A stretch of 64,000 bases of DNA, from contig NZ_BAABDH010000107.1 of assembly GCF_039539525.1 (NCBI RefSeq), positions 1 to 64,000 of the forward strand, given 5' to 3'. The position numbers were made by a program, and so were the translations under genes. The notes below the pieces were generated by a model. It searched no databases, had not been told where the DNA came from, and worked only from the letters and a program-made list of their open reading frames with translations. This stretch comes from Hymenobacter algoricola. GTDB lineage: Bacteria; Bacteroidota; Bacteroidia; Cytophagales; Hymenobacteraceae. Positions 7,586-15,451 of the stretch are shown here, piece by piece (positions within the stretch are counted from its first letter, which is position 1; each line of letters begins with the position of its first letter).

Positions 7586-7951
7586 TCACGATTTCGCCTT
7601 CGGGGTAGGATGACGCAGCTCCGGCGCGGGCAGTACGCCATCGGGCGCGTAGAGCAGCGCGTCGCGCTCGGCAGCCTCGCGGGCCGCCACCTCAAACGGG
7701 ATGTTGTAGTACCCGTGCCGCACCCAGCCCAGCAGGTAGCGCCACAGAAACCCGGCGCGGCCGTGCTCCTCAAACTGACGGATGTGCTCCACCTCGTGGG
7801 CCACCCAGTGGGGGTCGCGCAGAAACTGCTCCCGCGTAACCCCGCTCAGGTGGATGCTGCGGCCCAGTACCATCGCCACGCTGCCGGCGCTGAGCTTGAG
7901 GCGGGCGAGGCGGGCCAAGGGCGAGTTTTCGATGATGCGCGGCGGGTTCAT
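7586..7951 (-). CDS. DUF4157-like putative metalloprotease-fold protein
   Basis: This 121-residue protein contains HEVEHIRQ, an HExxH zinc-site motif at residues 52-56, followed by a NIPFEVAAREA segment (Glu87) that could give the third ligand. This is the pattern of DUF4157-type domains found in Bacteroidota and in toxin-associated proteins. There is no signal peptide or membrane helix. Whether it is a protease is unknown. It is a lone gene whose 3' end faces the SDR gene. Confidence 0.75.
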   Translation of the reverse strand: MNPPRIIENSPLARLARLKLSAGSVAMVLGRSIHLSGVTREQFLRDPHWVAHEVEHIRQFEEHGRAGFLWRYLLGWVRHGYYNIPFEVAAREAAERDALLYAPDGVLPAPELRHPTPKAKS

Positions 7952-8263
7952 AAGCGGGGAAGCAAGGCGGGCCTATACGGCGGCGGTTGGCGAGGGTTGC
8001 AAGCCCGACCTTTAATTTCCCGTCAAAAGCTTGAACTATAGCAGGAAGTTTTACCGATTCCGGGGCCAAAGTTAGGAGGCTTGGCTTTCCCGGACTTAGC
8101 TTTAACCATCGGCCGGAACAGAATTCCTTTCTTTTCGGCCTTTACCCCCGCTCTGACAACAGTCTTTTTCGCTCTCTGGTTAACGCCATTCTATCGAATA
8201 AATCAGTACGCTCCGGCCCTCCGGCCGACCCCGGAAACCGATTTTGCCACCCTACGACGGTCA
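7952..8263. other. intergenic region between divergent genes
   Basis: These 312 bases separate the DUF4157-like gene (minus) from the NlpC/P60 gene (plus) and should hold both promoters. I found no exact TAnnTTTG box, repeat or RNA gene. The stretch at 8010-8210 is visibly less GC-rich than the flanking genes. Confidence 0.4.
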
Positions 8264-8875
8264 ATGAAAAACAGCCTTCTGTATTGCCTCGCCGCTTCCT
8301 CGCTGGCCCTTTCCTTCTTCTTTGAGCATACTCCCGCTTCCTCTCTGAATTCCCCGGTTACGGCCCCTGTCGCGGCCGAAGCCTCCTTCCTCTCCGCCTT
8401 CAGCGGCGACGACGACAAGCCTGCCGCCTCGGCCTCTTCCCGCGACTCGCTGGCCTACAACTACTACGCGCAGACCCTGGGCCTCAAGCTGGCCTTCAAC
8501 GAAGACAAAAACCTGCTCCAGACCGTAACCGACTGGATCGGCACTCCTTATAGCTACGGCAACAACTCCAAGAAAGGCACCGACTGCTCCGGCTTCGTGA
8601 CGCGCGTGTTCAAGGAAGTATACGGCGTCACGCTGCAGCGCAGCTCGCGCTCCATGTTTCAGAACGTGAAGCACGTGGCCAAAACCGAAATGCAGAGCGG
8701 CGACCTGGTATTCTTCCGCCGCGGCCCGGGCCAGCCCATCTACCACGTGGGCATCTACCTGCAGGATGGCAAGTTTGCCCACTCGGCCTGCAATGGCGGC
8801 GTGATGGTCAGCTCCCTGCACCAGGCCTACTACCAGCGCAACTTCTACGCCGCCGGCCGCGTTACGACCAACTAG
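8264..8875 (+). CDS. NlpC/P60 family cysteine peptidase (cell-wall hydrolase)
   Basis: This 203-residue secreted protein has an N-terminal signal sequence (MKNSLLYCLAASSLALSFFF), a linker to about residue 80, then a C-terminal NlpC/P60 domain. The catalytic triad is Cys108 (GTDCSGFV), His161 (YHVGIY) and His173 (FAHSA). Such enzymes cleave peptide cross-links of peptidoglycan, typically at the gamma-D-Glu-diamino acid bond. I use the ATG at 8264 because it gives a signal peptide; the frame is open upstream without one. It is a single-gene unit with its own terminator. Confidence 0.9.
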   Translation: MKNSLLYCLAASSLALSFFFEHTPASSLNSPVTAPVAAEASFLSAFSGDDDKPAASASSRDSLAYNYYAQTLGLKLAFNEDKNLLQTVTDWIGTPYSYGNNSKKGTDCSGFVTRVFKEVYGVTLQRSSRSMFQNVKHVAKTEMQSGDLVFFRRGPGQPIYHVGIYLQDGKFAHSACNGGVMVSSLHQAYYQRNFYAAGRVTTN

Positions 8876-8901
8876 CGGCCGCCGAACCCCTTGCATCTCC
8901 G

Positions 8902-8934
8902 AAGCCTCATTCCTCCGAATGGGGCTTTTTTTAT
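8902..8934 (+). terminator. rho-independent-type terminator
   Basis: AAGCCTCATTC pairs with GAATGGGGCTT (one G-T wobble) and a T-run follows. It ends the NlpC/P60 transcript. Confidence 0.8.
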
Positions 8935-9094
8935 GTTATCCAAGCCAGCAGCCCCCTGAAACCTACCGCTGAACCAGCGCGACAACAGTTGAGCATAGGG
9001 CAAAACCTATTTTACCCGCTAGCAGTATAGCACAGGCAACTGCCGCCCCTAACTTGCGGGCGAACCGGTTCACCCTCCCAACTCTTTTTCCCAC

Positions 9095-9790
9095 ATGGAT
9101 ACCCGAAACCCCAAAGGTGAGAACGTAGCTGCCTCGGCCGTTTTCAAAAAGTTTCTCGGCAAAGCTGAAGAATACATCAGCAAGCCCAGCCGCCTCAAGC
9201 AGCTGCTGACGGATGCCTACCAGAAGGCCAGCGACAAAAAGGACGTGGGCAGCATCGCGCACGAAGCCTGGGAAACCATGCAGACGCTGTTCCGCCTGAT
9301 TCGCTCATCGGTATCGGGGGAATATACGGGACTGCCCACCCCTACCATCGTGGCGGCCATTGCCGTGGTTATCTACTTCCTGAGCCCTATCGACCTGATT
9401 CCGGACTTCATCCCCGTGCTCGGCCTGCTCGATGACGTGGCCCTGGTAGCCTGGTTTTCCTCAACCGTGAAAGACGAGATGGACAAATTCGCGGAGTGGG
9501 AGAAAACGCACGTCAGCCTGGCCAGCCCCGCCAGCTCTTCTGCCTCAGCTACTGCCGCGGCCAGCGCAGCGGCCAGCACCAAGCATTCGGCCCCGGCCGG
9601 CGCTAATCCGGTAGCGTCACCTAACGCGGCGGAAACCACCGAATCGGCCAAGCGTGCGGGTACGACCGACCAGCCTTCCACCGACGCTGACACCCATGCC
9701 GTCCTCCACACCGACGTGGCGGCCAGCACCACCGACAGCAGCCGGGTTCCGAACGACGGCGCTGCCGACACCGGCGGCAACGTGCGGTAA
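9095..9790 (+). CDS. YkvA/DUF1232 family membrane protein
   Basis: This 231-residue protein has the DUF1232 core at about residues 81-120: a hydrophobic helix followed by FLSPIDLIPDFIPVLGLLDD. The function of the family is not established. The N-terminal 80 residues are helical and charged. After about residue 145 the protein becomes an Ala/Ser/Thr-rich tail without visible domains, unusually long for a family often near 120 residues. It is a single gene that converges on the acyl-carrier-like gene across a 30-bp perfect hairpin. Confidence 0.85.
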   Translation: MDTRNPKGENVAASAVFKKFLGKAEEYISKPSRLKQLLTDAYQKASDKKDVGSIAHEAWETMQTLFRLIRSSVSGEYTGLPTPTIVAAIAVVIYFLSPIDLIPDFIPVLGLLDDVALVAWFSSTVKDEMDKFAEWEKTHVSLASPASSSASATAAASAAASTKHSAPAGANPVASPNAAETTESAKRAGTTDQPSTDADTHAVLHTDVAASTTDSSRVPNDGAADTGGNVR

Positions 9791-9797
9791 ACGCCGC

Positions 9798-9859
9798 CTC
9801 CTGGCACCAACAAAAAGGCCCGCAACTGTAGTTGCGGGCCTTTTTGTTGGTGCCAGGAG
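9798..9859. terminator. 30-bp perfect inverted repeat, bidirectional terminator
   Basis: Arms 9798-9827 and 9830-9859 are exact reverse complements with a 2-nt loop. Each strand has a T5 run inside the stem (AAAAAGGCCCG / CGGGCCTTTTT), so the inner part looks like a terminator for both convergent genes. The outer 15 bp are more than termination needs. Confidence 0.8.
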
Positions 9860-9862
9860 CTA

Positions 9863-10141
9863 TTAAGCGGCGCGAACGTGCTCGTGCTCGGGCGTGTGGG
9901 TGGAAACGTAGTTCACAAAATCACCCACGGTGCTCAGGGGCACTTCATCCGGGATGGTGATGTGAAAGCTGCGCTCCAGCTCCAGGATAATGTCTACTAC
10001 GTCCAGGGTATCGAAGCCCAGCTCGCGGCTCAGGCTGCTGCCGACACGCAGGCGGGTGGCCTTGATGGCCTTGCGCTTGCTGATGATACGCACTACCTGT
10101 TGCGTAATTGATTTAGGGGCGGAAGTCGTTGAGGAAATCAT
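9863..10141 (-). CDS. acyl carrier protein-like, with Thr at the phosphopantetheine site
   Basis: This 92-residue protein has the four-helix acyl-carrier layout: LSRELGFDTLDVVDIILELE, then FHITIPDE and a C-terminal VGDFVNYV. In canonical ACPs the motif is DSL and the Ser carries 4'-phosphopantetheine. Here it reads DTL (Thr45, codon ACC on the coding strand). A holo form is therefore doubtful. The start at 10141 (MISSTTS) removes an upstream extension without ACP character. It lies 122 nt downstream of the RND pump gene on the same strand. It may be a specialised or inactive carrier; no fatty-acid gene is adjacent. Confidence 0.8.
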   Translation of the reverse strand: MISSTTSAPKSITQQVVRIISKRKAIKATRLRVGSSLSRELGFDTLDVVDIILELERSFHITIPDEVPLSTVGDFVNYVSTHTPEHEHVRAA

Positions 10142-10263
10142 ACAAGTAAACGACGGTAAAAAAGGAAAAAGTGTGTCGGCGGGCGGCCCAGCAGCAGACT
10201 TTCGTGCCCGTTCGGGCAGATGAGGCCACTGCTGGGGGAATGGTTGCAAGCCGACGAAAAAAA

Positions 10264-13200
10264 TTATACTTCCGCCAGAACCGGCGGGGTGGCGGCTTCC
10301 ACTTCCGTAGCGGTCGGCTTGTCGGGCTTTTTCTGCACGCGCAGCTTCAGGCTTTCCGTGAGCAGGTACATCACCGGCACTACCACCAGGGTGATGAGCG
10401 TGGCGAAGGCCAGCCCGAAGATGATGGTCCAGGCCAGCGGCCCCCAGAACACCACCGACTCGCCCCCGACGAAGAAGTTAGGCTCGAAGCGTTCGAAAAG
10501 GGTGTAGAAGTCGATGTTGAGGCCGATGGCCAGCGGAATCAGGCCCAGGATGGCAGCCGTAGCCGTCAGAATCACGGGATTGAGACGGGTGCGGCCGGCC
10601 TGCACGAGGGCCTCGCGCAACGGCACGCCCTGGGCGCGAAGCATGTCAGTGAATTCCACGAGCAGGATACCATTTTTAACTACGATACCGGCCAGCGCCA
10701 CTACCCCTACGCCGGTCATCACAATACTTATCTTCATGCCCGTGGCGGCGAGGCCAAGGCACACGCCCGTCACGGAGAAGATGATTTCGGTAAGAATGAT
10801 AATCGTCTTGCTCACCGAGTTGAACTGCGTGACCAAAATCATGAAGATAAGGCCGATGCTGAGCAGGCCGGCCACGCCGAGGAAGTCCTGGGTTTCCTGC
10901 TGGTCTTCCGAAGCGCCGCCCATCTTGATGGAGTAGCCGGGCGGCGTCGGATAGGCCTTCAGCGCCTGGTCGATCTGGGCCACCACATCGGGAGCCGTGA
11001 AGCCGCTGAGCACGTTCGAGGAAAGAGTGATGACTTTCTTCAGATCCTGGCGCTTGATGCCGCCGAAGGTGTTGCTGTACTCCACGCTGGCCACCGACGA
11101 GATGGGGACCTGCCGCATCTGACCGGTTCCGTCGCGGAAGGTGAGCCGCGAGTTCATGATGGCGTCCACGTCGTCGCGGTAAGGCTGGGCGTAGCGCACC
11201 TGAATCGGGTACTCGTCGTCGGGGGTTTTAAACTTGCTGGCTTCCGAGCCGAAGATGGCCGTCCGCACTTCCAGCCCGATCTGGGCCGTGCTCAGCCCTT
11301 CGCGGTTGGCCCGCGCCCGATCGATGTTGACGGCAATTTCGGGGTTGCGGTCCACCAGGTCCGTCCGCAGGTCTTCGATGCCCGCGATTTGCAAAGAATC
11401 GACGTAGCGCTCCACTTTCTTCGAGAGCTTGGCCAGCTGCTGGTAGTCGTCGCCGCTGACCTCGATGGCCACGGCCTTGCCCTGGGGCGGTCCGTTCTGC
11501 TCCTGATCCACGGCTACCTCAGCGCCGGGAATGCCTTTTACGGCCGCGCGGATCTTGTCCTTGTAGGTGTTCGTCAACGGACCGGTCCGCTCGCTGAACT
11601 CCTTGAAGGCCACCGACACCTTACCCAGGTGCGACTGGGCGGTGCGGGCCGCGTCCTGCGGGTCGTCGGCCCCGATGCCGACGTTGGCAATGATGGATTC
11701 CACGTCGGGGTTGTTGCGGCCAATCACAGTGTTGATGCGCTGCTCCAGCACGCGGGTGATGGAGTCGGTGATGGCCACTTTGGTGCCCACCGGCATGCGC
11801 AGGTAGGTGTAGATGAACTTAGGGTCGCCCTGGGGGAAGAACTCCACCTGCGGCTTGCGGATGGCCACGGCCACGAAGCCCAGGATAAGCAGGACCAGCA
11901 TGCCGGCCATGATGCCCGCCTGCCGCCACCAGGTGCCGTTGACGGCCCAGCCCACCAGGTTGGCATAGGCATTCTGGAAGCGCGGCAGCACTTTGGTCTG
12001 GAAGCCGGCAATCAGGCGGTAGAGCACGAACTGGTCGAGCGTAGCGAACAACGCCAGAAACAGGAACAGGTTGCCGACGAACAGCGAGCCGAAGGCGTAG
12101 CCCGCGGCCGCAATGCCGAGCAGAATGAACAGCACGCGGCGGAAGCCCGGCGTCCAGCGCGGCTTGCGCAGCTCCTCGGGGCTGTTGTGCTCTTCCCGGT
12201 CCATGAAGCTCACCGCAAACACCGGATTGATGATGAAGGCAATGACGAGCGACGAGAGCAGCGTGACGATGAGCGTGATGGGCAGGTAGAACATAAACTC
12301 GCCGATGATGCCGGGCCAGAAGGCCAGCGGAATAAACGGCGCCACCGTGGTGAGCGTCCCGGCCAGCACGGGCACGAACACCTCGCCGGCCGCAAACTTG
12401 GCGGCCTGGGCCGTGGTCAGCTCGGGGTGGTCGTGCAGAATGCGGTGGGTGTTTTCAATCACCACAATGGCGTCGTCGACCACAATACCCAAAGCCAGCA
12501 GGAAGCTGAAGAGCACGATCATGTTCAGCGAGAAGCCCAGCGTGGGCATGAACAGAAAGGCCAGGAACATCGACAGCGGCACCGACAGGGCCACGAACAG
12601 GGCGTTGGTGGTTCCCATGAAGAACATCAGAATCAGCGTCACCAGAATAAAGCCGATGACGATGGTGTTGATCAAATCGTGCAGCGTAACGCGGGTATCG
12701 TTGGACGTGTCGCCGGTGAGGGTAATTTTCAGCTCACCGGGTAAGGTCGCCTGCGTGGTTTTTACGATGTCCTGAATCTTGTCGGACGCGTCGATCAGGT
12801 TTTCGCCCGAGCGCTTAATCACGTTCAGGGCAATGGCGGGCTTGCCGTCGAGGCGGGCATAGGACTCGCGGTCTTTGAAGCCGTCGGCTACGGCGGCAAT
12901 GTCGCCGAGGCGAATGGCGGCCCCGTTCATGTTCTTGAGCTGGATGTCGGCAATGTCGGCGGCTTTGGCGTACTGCCCGGCCACGCGCACGGCGCGCTTC
13001 TGGCTGCCTACTTCCACCGAGCCCCCCGAAATGGTGAGGTTCTCGCTCTGAATGGCCCGGCTCACGTCGTTGAAGCTCAACCGTGCGGCCTGCATCTTGT
13101 ACAGGTCCACGTCTACGTTCACCTGCTGGTCGAGCGCGCCCACGATATCGACCCGGCTGATTTCGGGCAGGGCCTCAATCTTGTCCTGAAAATCGTCGGC

Positions 13201-13689
13201 GAATTTCTTGAGCTGGGTGGTCGACAGGTTGCCCGACAGGTTGATGGTCATAATCGGGAACTCCGAGAAGCTCACTTCCTGCACGCTCGGGGGCGTGGGC
13301 AGGTCGTTGGGCAGCTCGTTGCGGGCCTTGTCCACGGCGTCCTTCACCAGTTGCTTGGCGTACTGCACCTCCACGTTGGTGTTGAACTCGACGTCAATCA
13401 CCGAGTAGTCCTGGTTGGAGGTGGAGTTGATTTTTTTGACCCCGTTCACGCTCTTGAGCTCTTTCTCAATCTGGCGCGTGACCAGGTTTTCCATATCCGT
13501 GGGTGAAATTCCCGGGTAGATGGTGGCCACAATAATGCGCGGCACCACGATGTCGGGGAAGTTCTCCTTCTGAAGCTTCAGGTAGGTGAACGTGCCCGCA
13601 ATGGCGATGATGAGCGTGAGAATGTAGATGCTGGTCTTATTGTCGATGGACCAGCTGGTCGGCTTAAATTCTTTTTCGACGTCCTGCAT
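10264..13689 (-). CDS. RND-family efflux pump, inner-membrane transporter
   Basis: This 1141-residue protein has the HAE-RND layout: a TM1 near residue 20, a large periplasmic loop beginning KENFPDIVVPRI, TM2-6, a second periplasmic loop and TM7-12. TM4 carries LGIVVDDAIVVIEN (near residues 400-410), whose Asp pair forms the proton relay. Repeat halves are typical of AcrB/MexB-like pumps. It is the last gene of a tetR-tolC-adaptor-RND operon and should form a tripartite drug or solute exporter with the upstream adaptor and outer-membrane channel. Its start codon lies 10 nt from an AGCT-heptad repeat, and a four-helix-bundle gene separates it from the adaptor. Confidence 0.95.
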   Translation of the reverse strand: MQDVEKEFKPTSWSIDNKTSIYILTLIIAIAGTFTYLKLQKENFPDIVVPRIIVATIYPGISPTDMENLVTRQIEKELKSVNGVKKINSTSNQDYSVIDVEFNTNVEVQYAKQLVKDAVDKARNELPNDLPTPPSVQEVSFSEFPIMTINLSGNLSTTQLKKFADDFQDKIEALPEISRVDIVGALDQQVNVDVDLYKMQAARLSFNDVSRAIQSENLTISGGSVEVGSQKRAVRVAGQYAKAADIADIQLKNMNGAAIRLGDIAAVADGFKDRESYARLDGKPAIALNVIKRSGENLIDASDKIQDIVKTTQATLPGELKITLTGDTSNDTRVTLHDLINTIVIGFILVTLILMFFMGTTNALFVALSVPLSMFLAFLFMPTLGFSLNMIVLFSFLLALGIVVDDAIVVIENTHRILHDHPELTTAQAAKFAAGEVFVPVLAGTLTTVAPFIPLAFWPGIIGEFMFYLPITLIVTLLSSLVIAFIINPVFAVSFMDREEHNSPEELRKPRWTPGFRRVLFILLGIAAAGYAFGSLFVGNLFLFLALFATLDQFVLYRLIAGFQTKVLPRFQNAYANLVGWAVNGTWWRQAGIMAGMLVLLILGFVAVAIRKPQVEFFPQGDPKFIYTYLRMPVGTKVAITDSITRVLEQRINTVIGRNNPDVESIIANVGIGADDPQDAARTAQSHLGKVSVAFKEFSERTGPLTNTYKDKIRAAVKGIPGAEVAVDQEQNGPPQGKAVAIEVSGDDYQQLAKLSKKVERYVDSLQIAGIEDLRTDLVDRNPEIAVNIDRARANREGLSTAQIGLEVRTAIFGSEASKFKTPDDEYPIQVRYAQPYRDDVDAIMNSRLTFRDGTGQMRQVPISSVASVEYSNTFGGIKRQDLKKVITLSSNVLSGFTAPDVVAQIDQALKAYPTPPGYSIKMGGASEDQQETQDFLGVAGLLSIGLIFMILVTQFNSVSKTIIILTEIIFSVTGVCLGLAATGMKISIVMTGVGVVALAGIVVKNGILLVEFTDMLRAQGVPLREALVQAGRTRLNPVILTATAAILGLIPLAIGLNIDFYTLFERFEPNFFVGGESVVFWGPLAWTIIFGLAFATLITLVVVPVMYLLTESLKLRVQKKPDKPTATEVEAATPPVLAEV

Positions 13690-13699
13690 GTTTTTTTTC

Positions 13700-13735
13700 G
13701 AGCTACAAGCCGTAAGCGGTAAGCTTCAAGCTTTA
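13700..13735 (-). repeat. AGCT-heptad repeat, partial copy 1
   Basis: Plus-strand heptads read GAGCTAC AAGCCGT AAGCGGT AAGCTTC AAGCTTT. The conserved GAGCT end is 10 nt from the RND pump ATG on the minus strand. Only one arm of the hairpin is clear, and about 60 nt of other sequence lie between it and the four-helix-bundle stop. Confidence 0.7.
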
Positions 13736-13797
13736 GTGGACGAATGTGTGTGGCGTTTTGGGATGATGCGTCGGGCACGGGAACAGCCCTTGTTGGG

Positions 13798-14151
13798 TTA
13801 TCCGCCGAGCCGGCGCAGAAAGCTTTGCAGCATCATTTGTTCTTCCCGGACCAGGCTAAGCGCCGGCTCGGCTGCTGGCGGGCAGGACAGCCCAACCCGC
13901 GTGATAATCAGCAACTGGGTTTCAACTTCAAACGCTGACCCCAGCGCTATTTCTATGAAGCGCTTGTAGTCTTTTTCGCTTCCCCGGCTACTGCCTTCCG
14001 CAATATTCGATGAAATCGAAGTTGCGGCCCGGGTAAGCTGGCTGCGTAACCCAAACCGCTCCTCAGCCGGAAAGCTGGCAACAAGCAGGTACACCTGCTC
14101 TACCAAGTCCATCCCTTTCTGCCAAATCAACAGTTGCTGGTAGTTACGCAT
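13798..14151 (-). CDS. four-helix-bundle protein (S23/IVS-type family)
   Basis: This 117-residue all-helical protein matches the four-helix-bundle family first known from 23S rRNA intervening sequences: LLIWQKGMDLVEQVYLL, then LRSQLTRAATSISSNIAEG and GSEKDYKRFIEIALGS. The family is common in Bacteroidota and related to the bAvd accessory fold of retroelements; a cellular role is not established. I use the ATG at 14151, 7 nt from the end of an AGCT-heptad repeat. The gene interrupts an RND efflux operon between adaptor and pump and has repeats on both sides, so it may have been inserted. Confidence 0.88.
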   Translation of the reverse strand: MRNYQQLLIWQKGMDLVEQVYLLVASFPAEERFGLRSQLTRAATSISSNIAEGSSRGSEKDYKRFIEIALGSAFEVETQLLIITRVGLSCPPAAEPALSLVREEQMMLQSFLRRLGG

Positions 14152-14159
14152 TGGTTTTG

Positions 14160-14250
14160 AGCTGCAAACTATAAGCGGCAAGCTTATAGTTTGGTGAATC
14201 ACAACGAAAAGCTTGCCGCTTGAGGCTTACCGCTTACCGCTTGCCGCTCC
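14160..14250 (-). repeat. AGCT-heptad repeat, copy 2
   Basis: Heptads run in both arms: GAGCTGC AAACTAT AAGCGGC AAGCTTA on the left; AGCTTGC CGCTTGA GGCTTAC CGCTTAC CGCTTGC on the right, with a central loop. It fills the whole gap between the adaptor stop (14252-14254) and the four-helix-bundle gene. Its end AGCTCAAAACCA abuts the ATG on the minus strand, identical to copy 4. Confidence 0.8.
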
Positions 14251-14251
14251 C

Positions 14252-15388
14252 TTACAGGCTGACCGCCTGGCCTTCGTTCAGATTCTGGTAGCCGGCCGAA
14301 ATCACCCGGTCGTTGACTTTCAGCCCCTGGGTAACTTCTACCCGGCCGTTGTAGGTGTTGCCGGTTTGGATAACGCGCTTGGCGGCCACGCTCTTGCCGC
14401 CTTTTTGCTCCACCACCAGCACGTAGGAGTTCTGCTCGTCTTTCTGCACCAGGTCGACGGGCAGCACGGTGGCGTTCTGGCGGTCGTAGTTCAGAATGCG
14501 CACCGTGGCCACCATGTTAGGGCTCAGCTGCACGGCTCTGCTGCTGCTCAGGCGCAGCTCGGCAGTGAACGTGCGGCTGGTCTGGTTGATGGTGCGGCTC
14601 ACGGTCCGCACCGTCGCCGGCAGTTCTTCCTGGCCCAGGTCCGGCAGGCTTACCAGCGCCCGGTCGCCGGCCTTGATGCGGCTGGCGTAGGATTCGGAGA
14701 TGTCGGCCAGAATCTTACCGCCCGAGCCGCCCGTGAGGCGCACGATGGGCGCGCCGGGGGCCGTTACCTCGCCCTGCTTGGGCAATACTTCGTCTACGGT
14801 GCCGCTGAAGGGCGCCACAACGTTGTAGAGTTCGCGCTGGCGGCCCAGTGTGGTGAGGCTGCGCTGCAGGGCCTGGTAGTTGTTTTTGGCCTGCAGATAC
14901 TGAATCTCGGTGCCGATCTGCTGCTTCCAGAGGCGGTCCTGCTTTTCGTAAATCACCCGGGCCAGATCCAGGCGGGTGCGCAGCTCGGCCACGCTGGCAT
15001 CGAGGATGCTCGCGTCGATGGAAGCCAGTACCTGGCCCTTGCGGACCCGGTCGCCGCGCTGCACCCGGATGGCGGTGAGCGTACCCGCCGAGCGCGCCGC
15101 CACGGTGGCGTTCTGGTCGAAGTCGACGCGGCCCTGCACTTCGAGGTAGCTCTTGAAGCTCTCGGGGGCTACCTTAATAGTGGAAATGGGCGTAGCCTGC
15201 ACCGTGGCCGAATCGGCACTGGCGCCCGTTTTGGCCTCCAGTGCGGCAATCTTAGCCTGGTTGGCTGCCTGCTCCGACTTCAGCTCGGCCAGCTCGGCCT
15301 TGGGGTCTTTTTGCCCGCAGGAGGCGACAAGCAAGCTGAGCGCTAAGAGCGGATAGCGGGAGGCTTTCAGGGAGGAAGAGAAGTTCAT
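14252..15388 (-). CDS. RND efflux periplasmic adaptor (membrane fusion) lipoprotein
   Basis: This 378-residue adaptor has a lipoprotein signal with lipobox VASC (Cys24), a short coiled coil at about residues 30-55 (AELAELKSEQAANQAKIAAL), then the lipoyl/barrel-sandwich pattern (VDFDQNATVAARSAGTL, IRVQRGDRVRKGQVLASI), a helical hairpin and a beta-barrel region (VAPFSGTVDEVLPKQGEVT). It should bridge the RND pump and the TolC-like channel. It is in the same operon, 63 nt downstream of the tolC-like gene. Confidence 0.94.
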   Translation of the reverse strand: MNFSSSLKASRYPLLALSLLVASCGQKDPKAELAELKSEQAANQAKIAALEAKTGASADSATVQATPISTIKVAPESFKSYLEVQGRVDFDQNATVAARSAGTLTAIRVQRGDRVRKGQVLASIDASILDASVAELRTRLDLARVIYEKQDRLWKQQIGTEIQYLQAKNNYQALQRSLTTLGRQRELYNVVAPFSGTVDEVLPKQGEVTAPGAPIVRLTGGSGGKILADISESYASRIKAGDRALVSLPDLGQEELPATVRTVSRTINQTSRTFTAELRLSSSRAVQLSPNMVATVRILNYDRQNATVLPVDLVQKDEQNSYVLVVEQKGGKSVAAKRVIQTGNTYNGRVEVTQGLKVNDRVISAGYQNLNEGQAVSL

Positions 15389-15451
15389 ATACGAAGGAGT
15401 AGGAAGTCGTTGAGAAAGAAAGCCGCCAGCGGGTGAGCGGCAGCCGGCCGC

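Noticed and set aside
10171..12744. Long open frame of over 850 codons on the plus strand
   Set aside because: It lies opposite the RND pump gene, which has clear domains. The antisense translation is rich in His, Arg, Gln and Gly, as expected for the shadow of a GC-rich gene.
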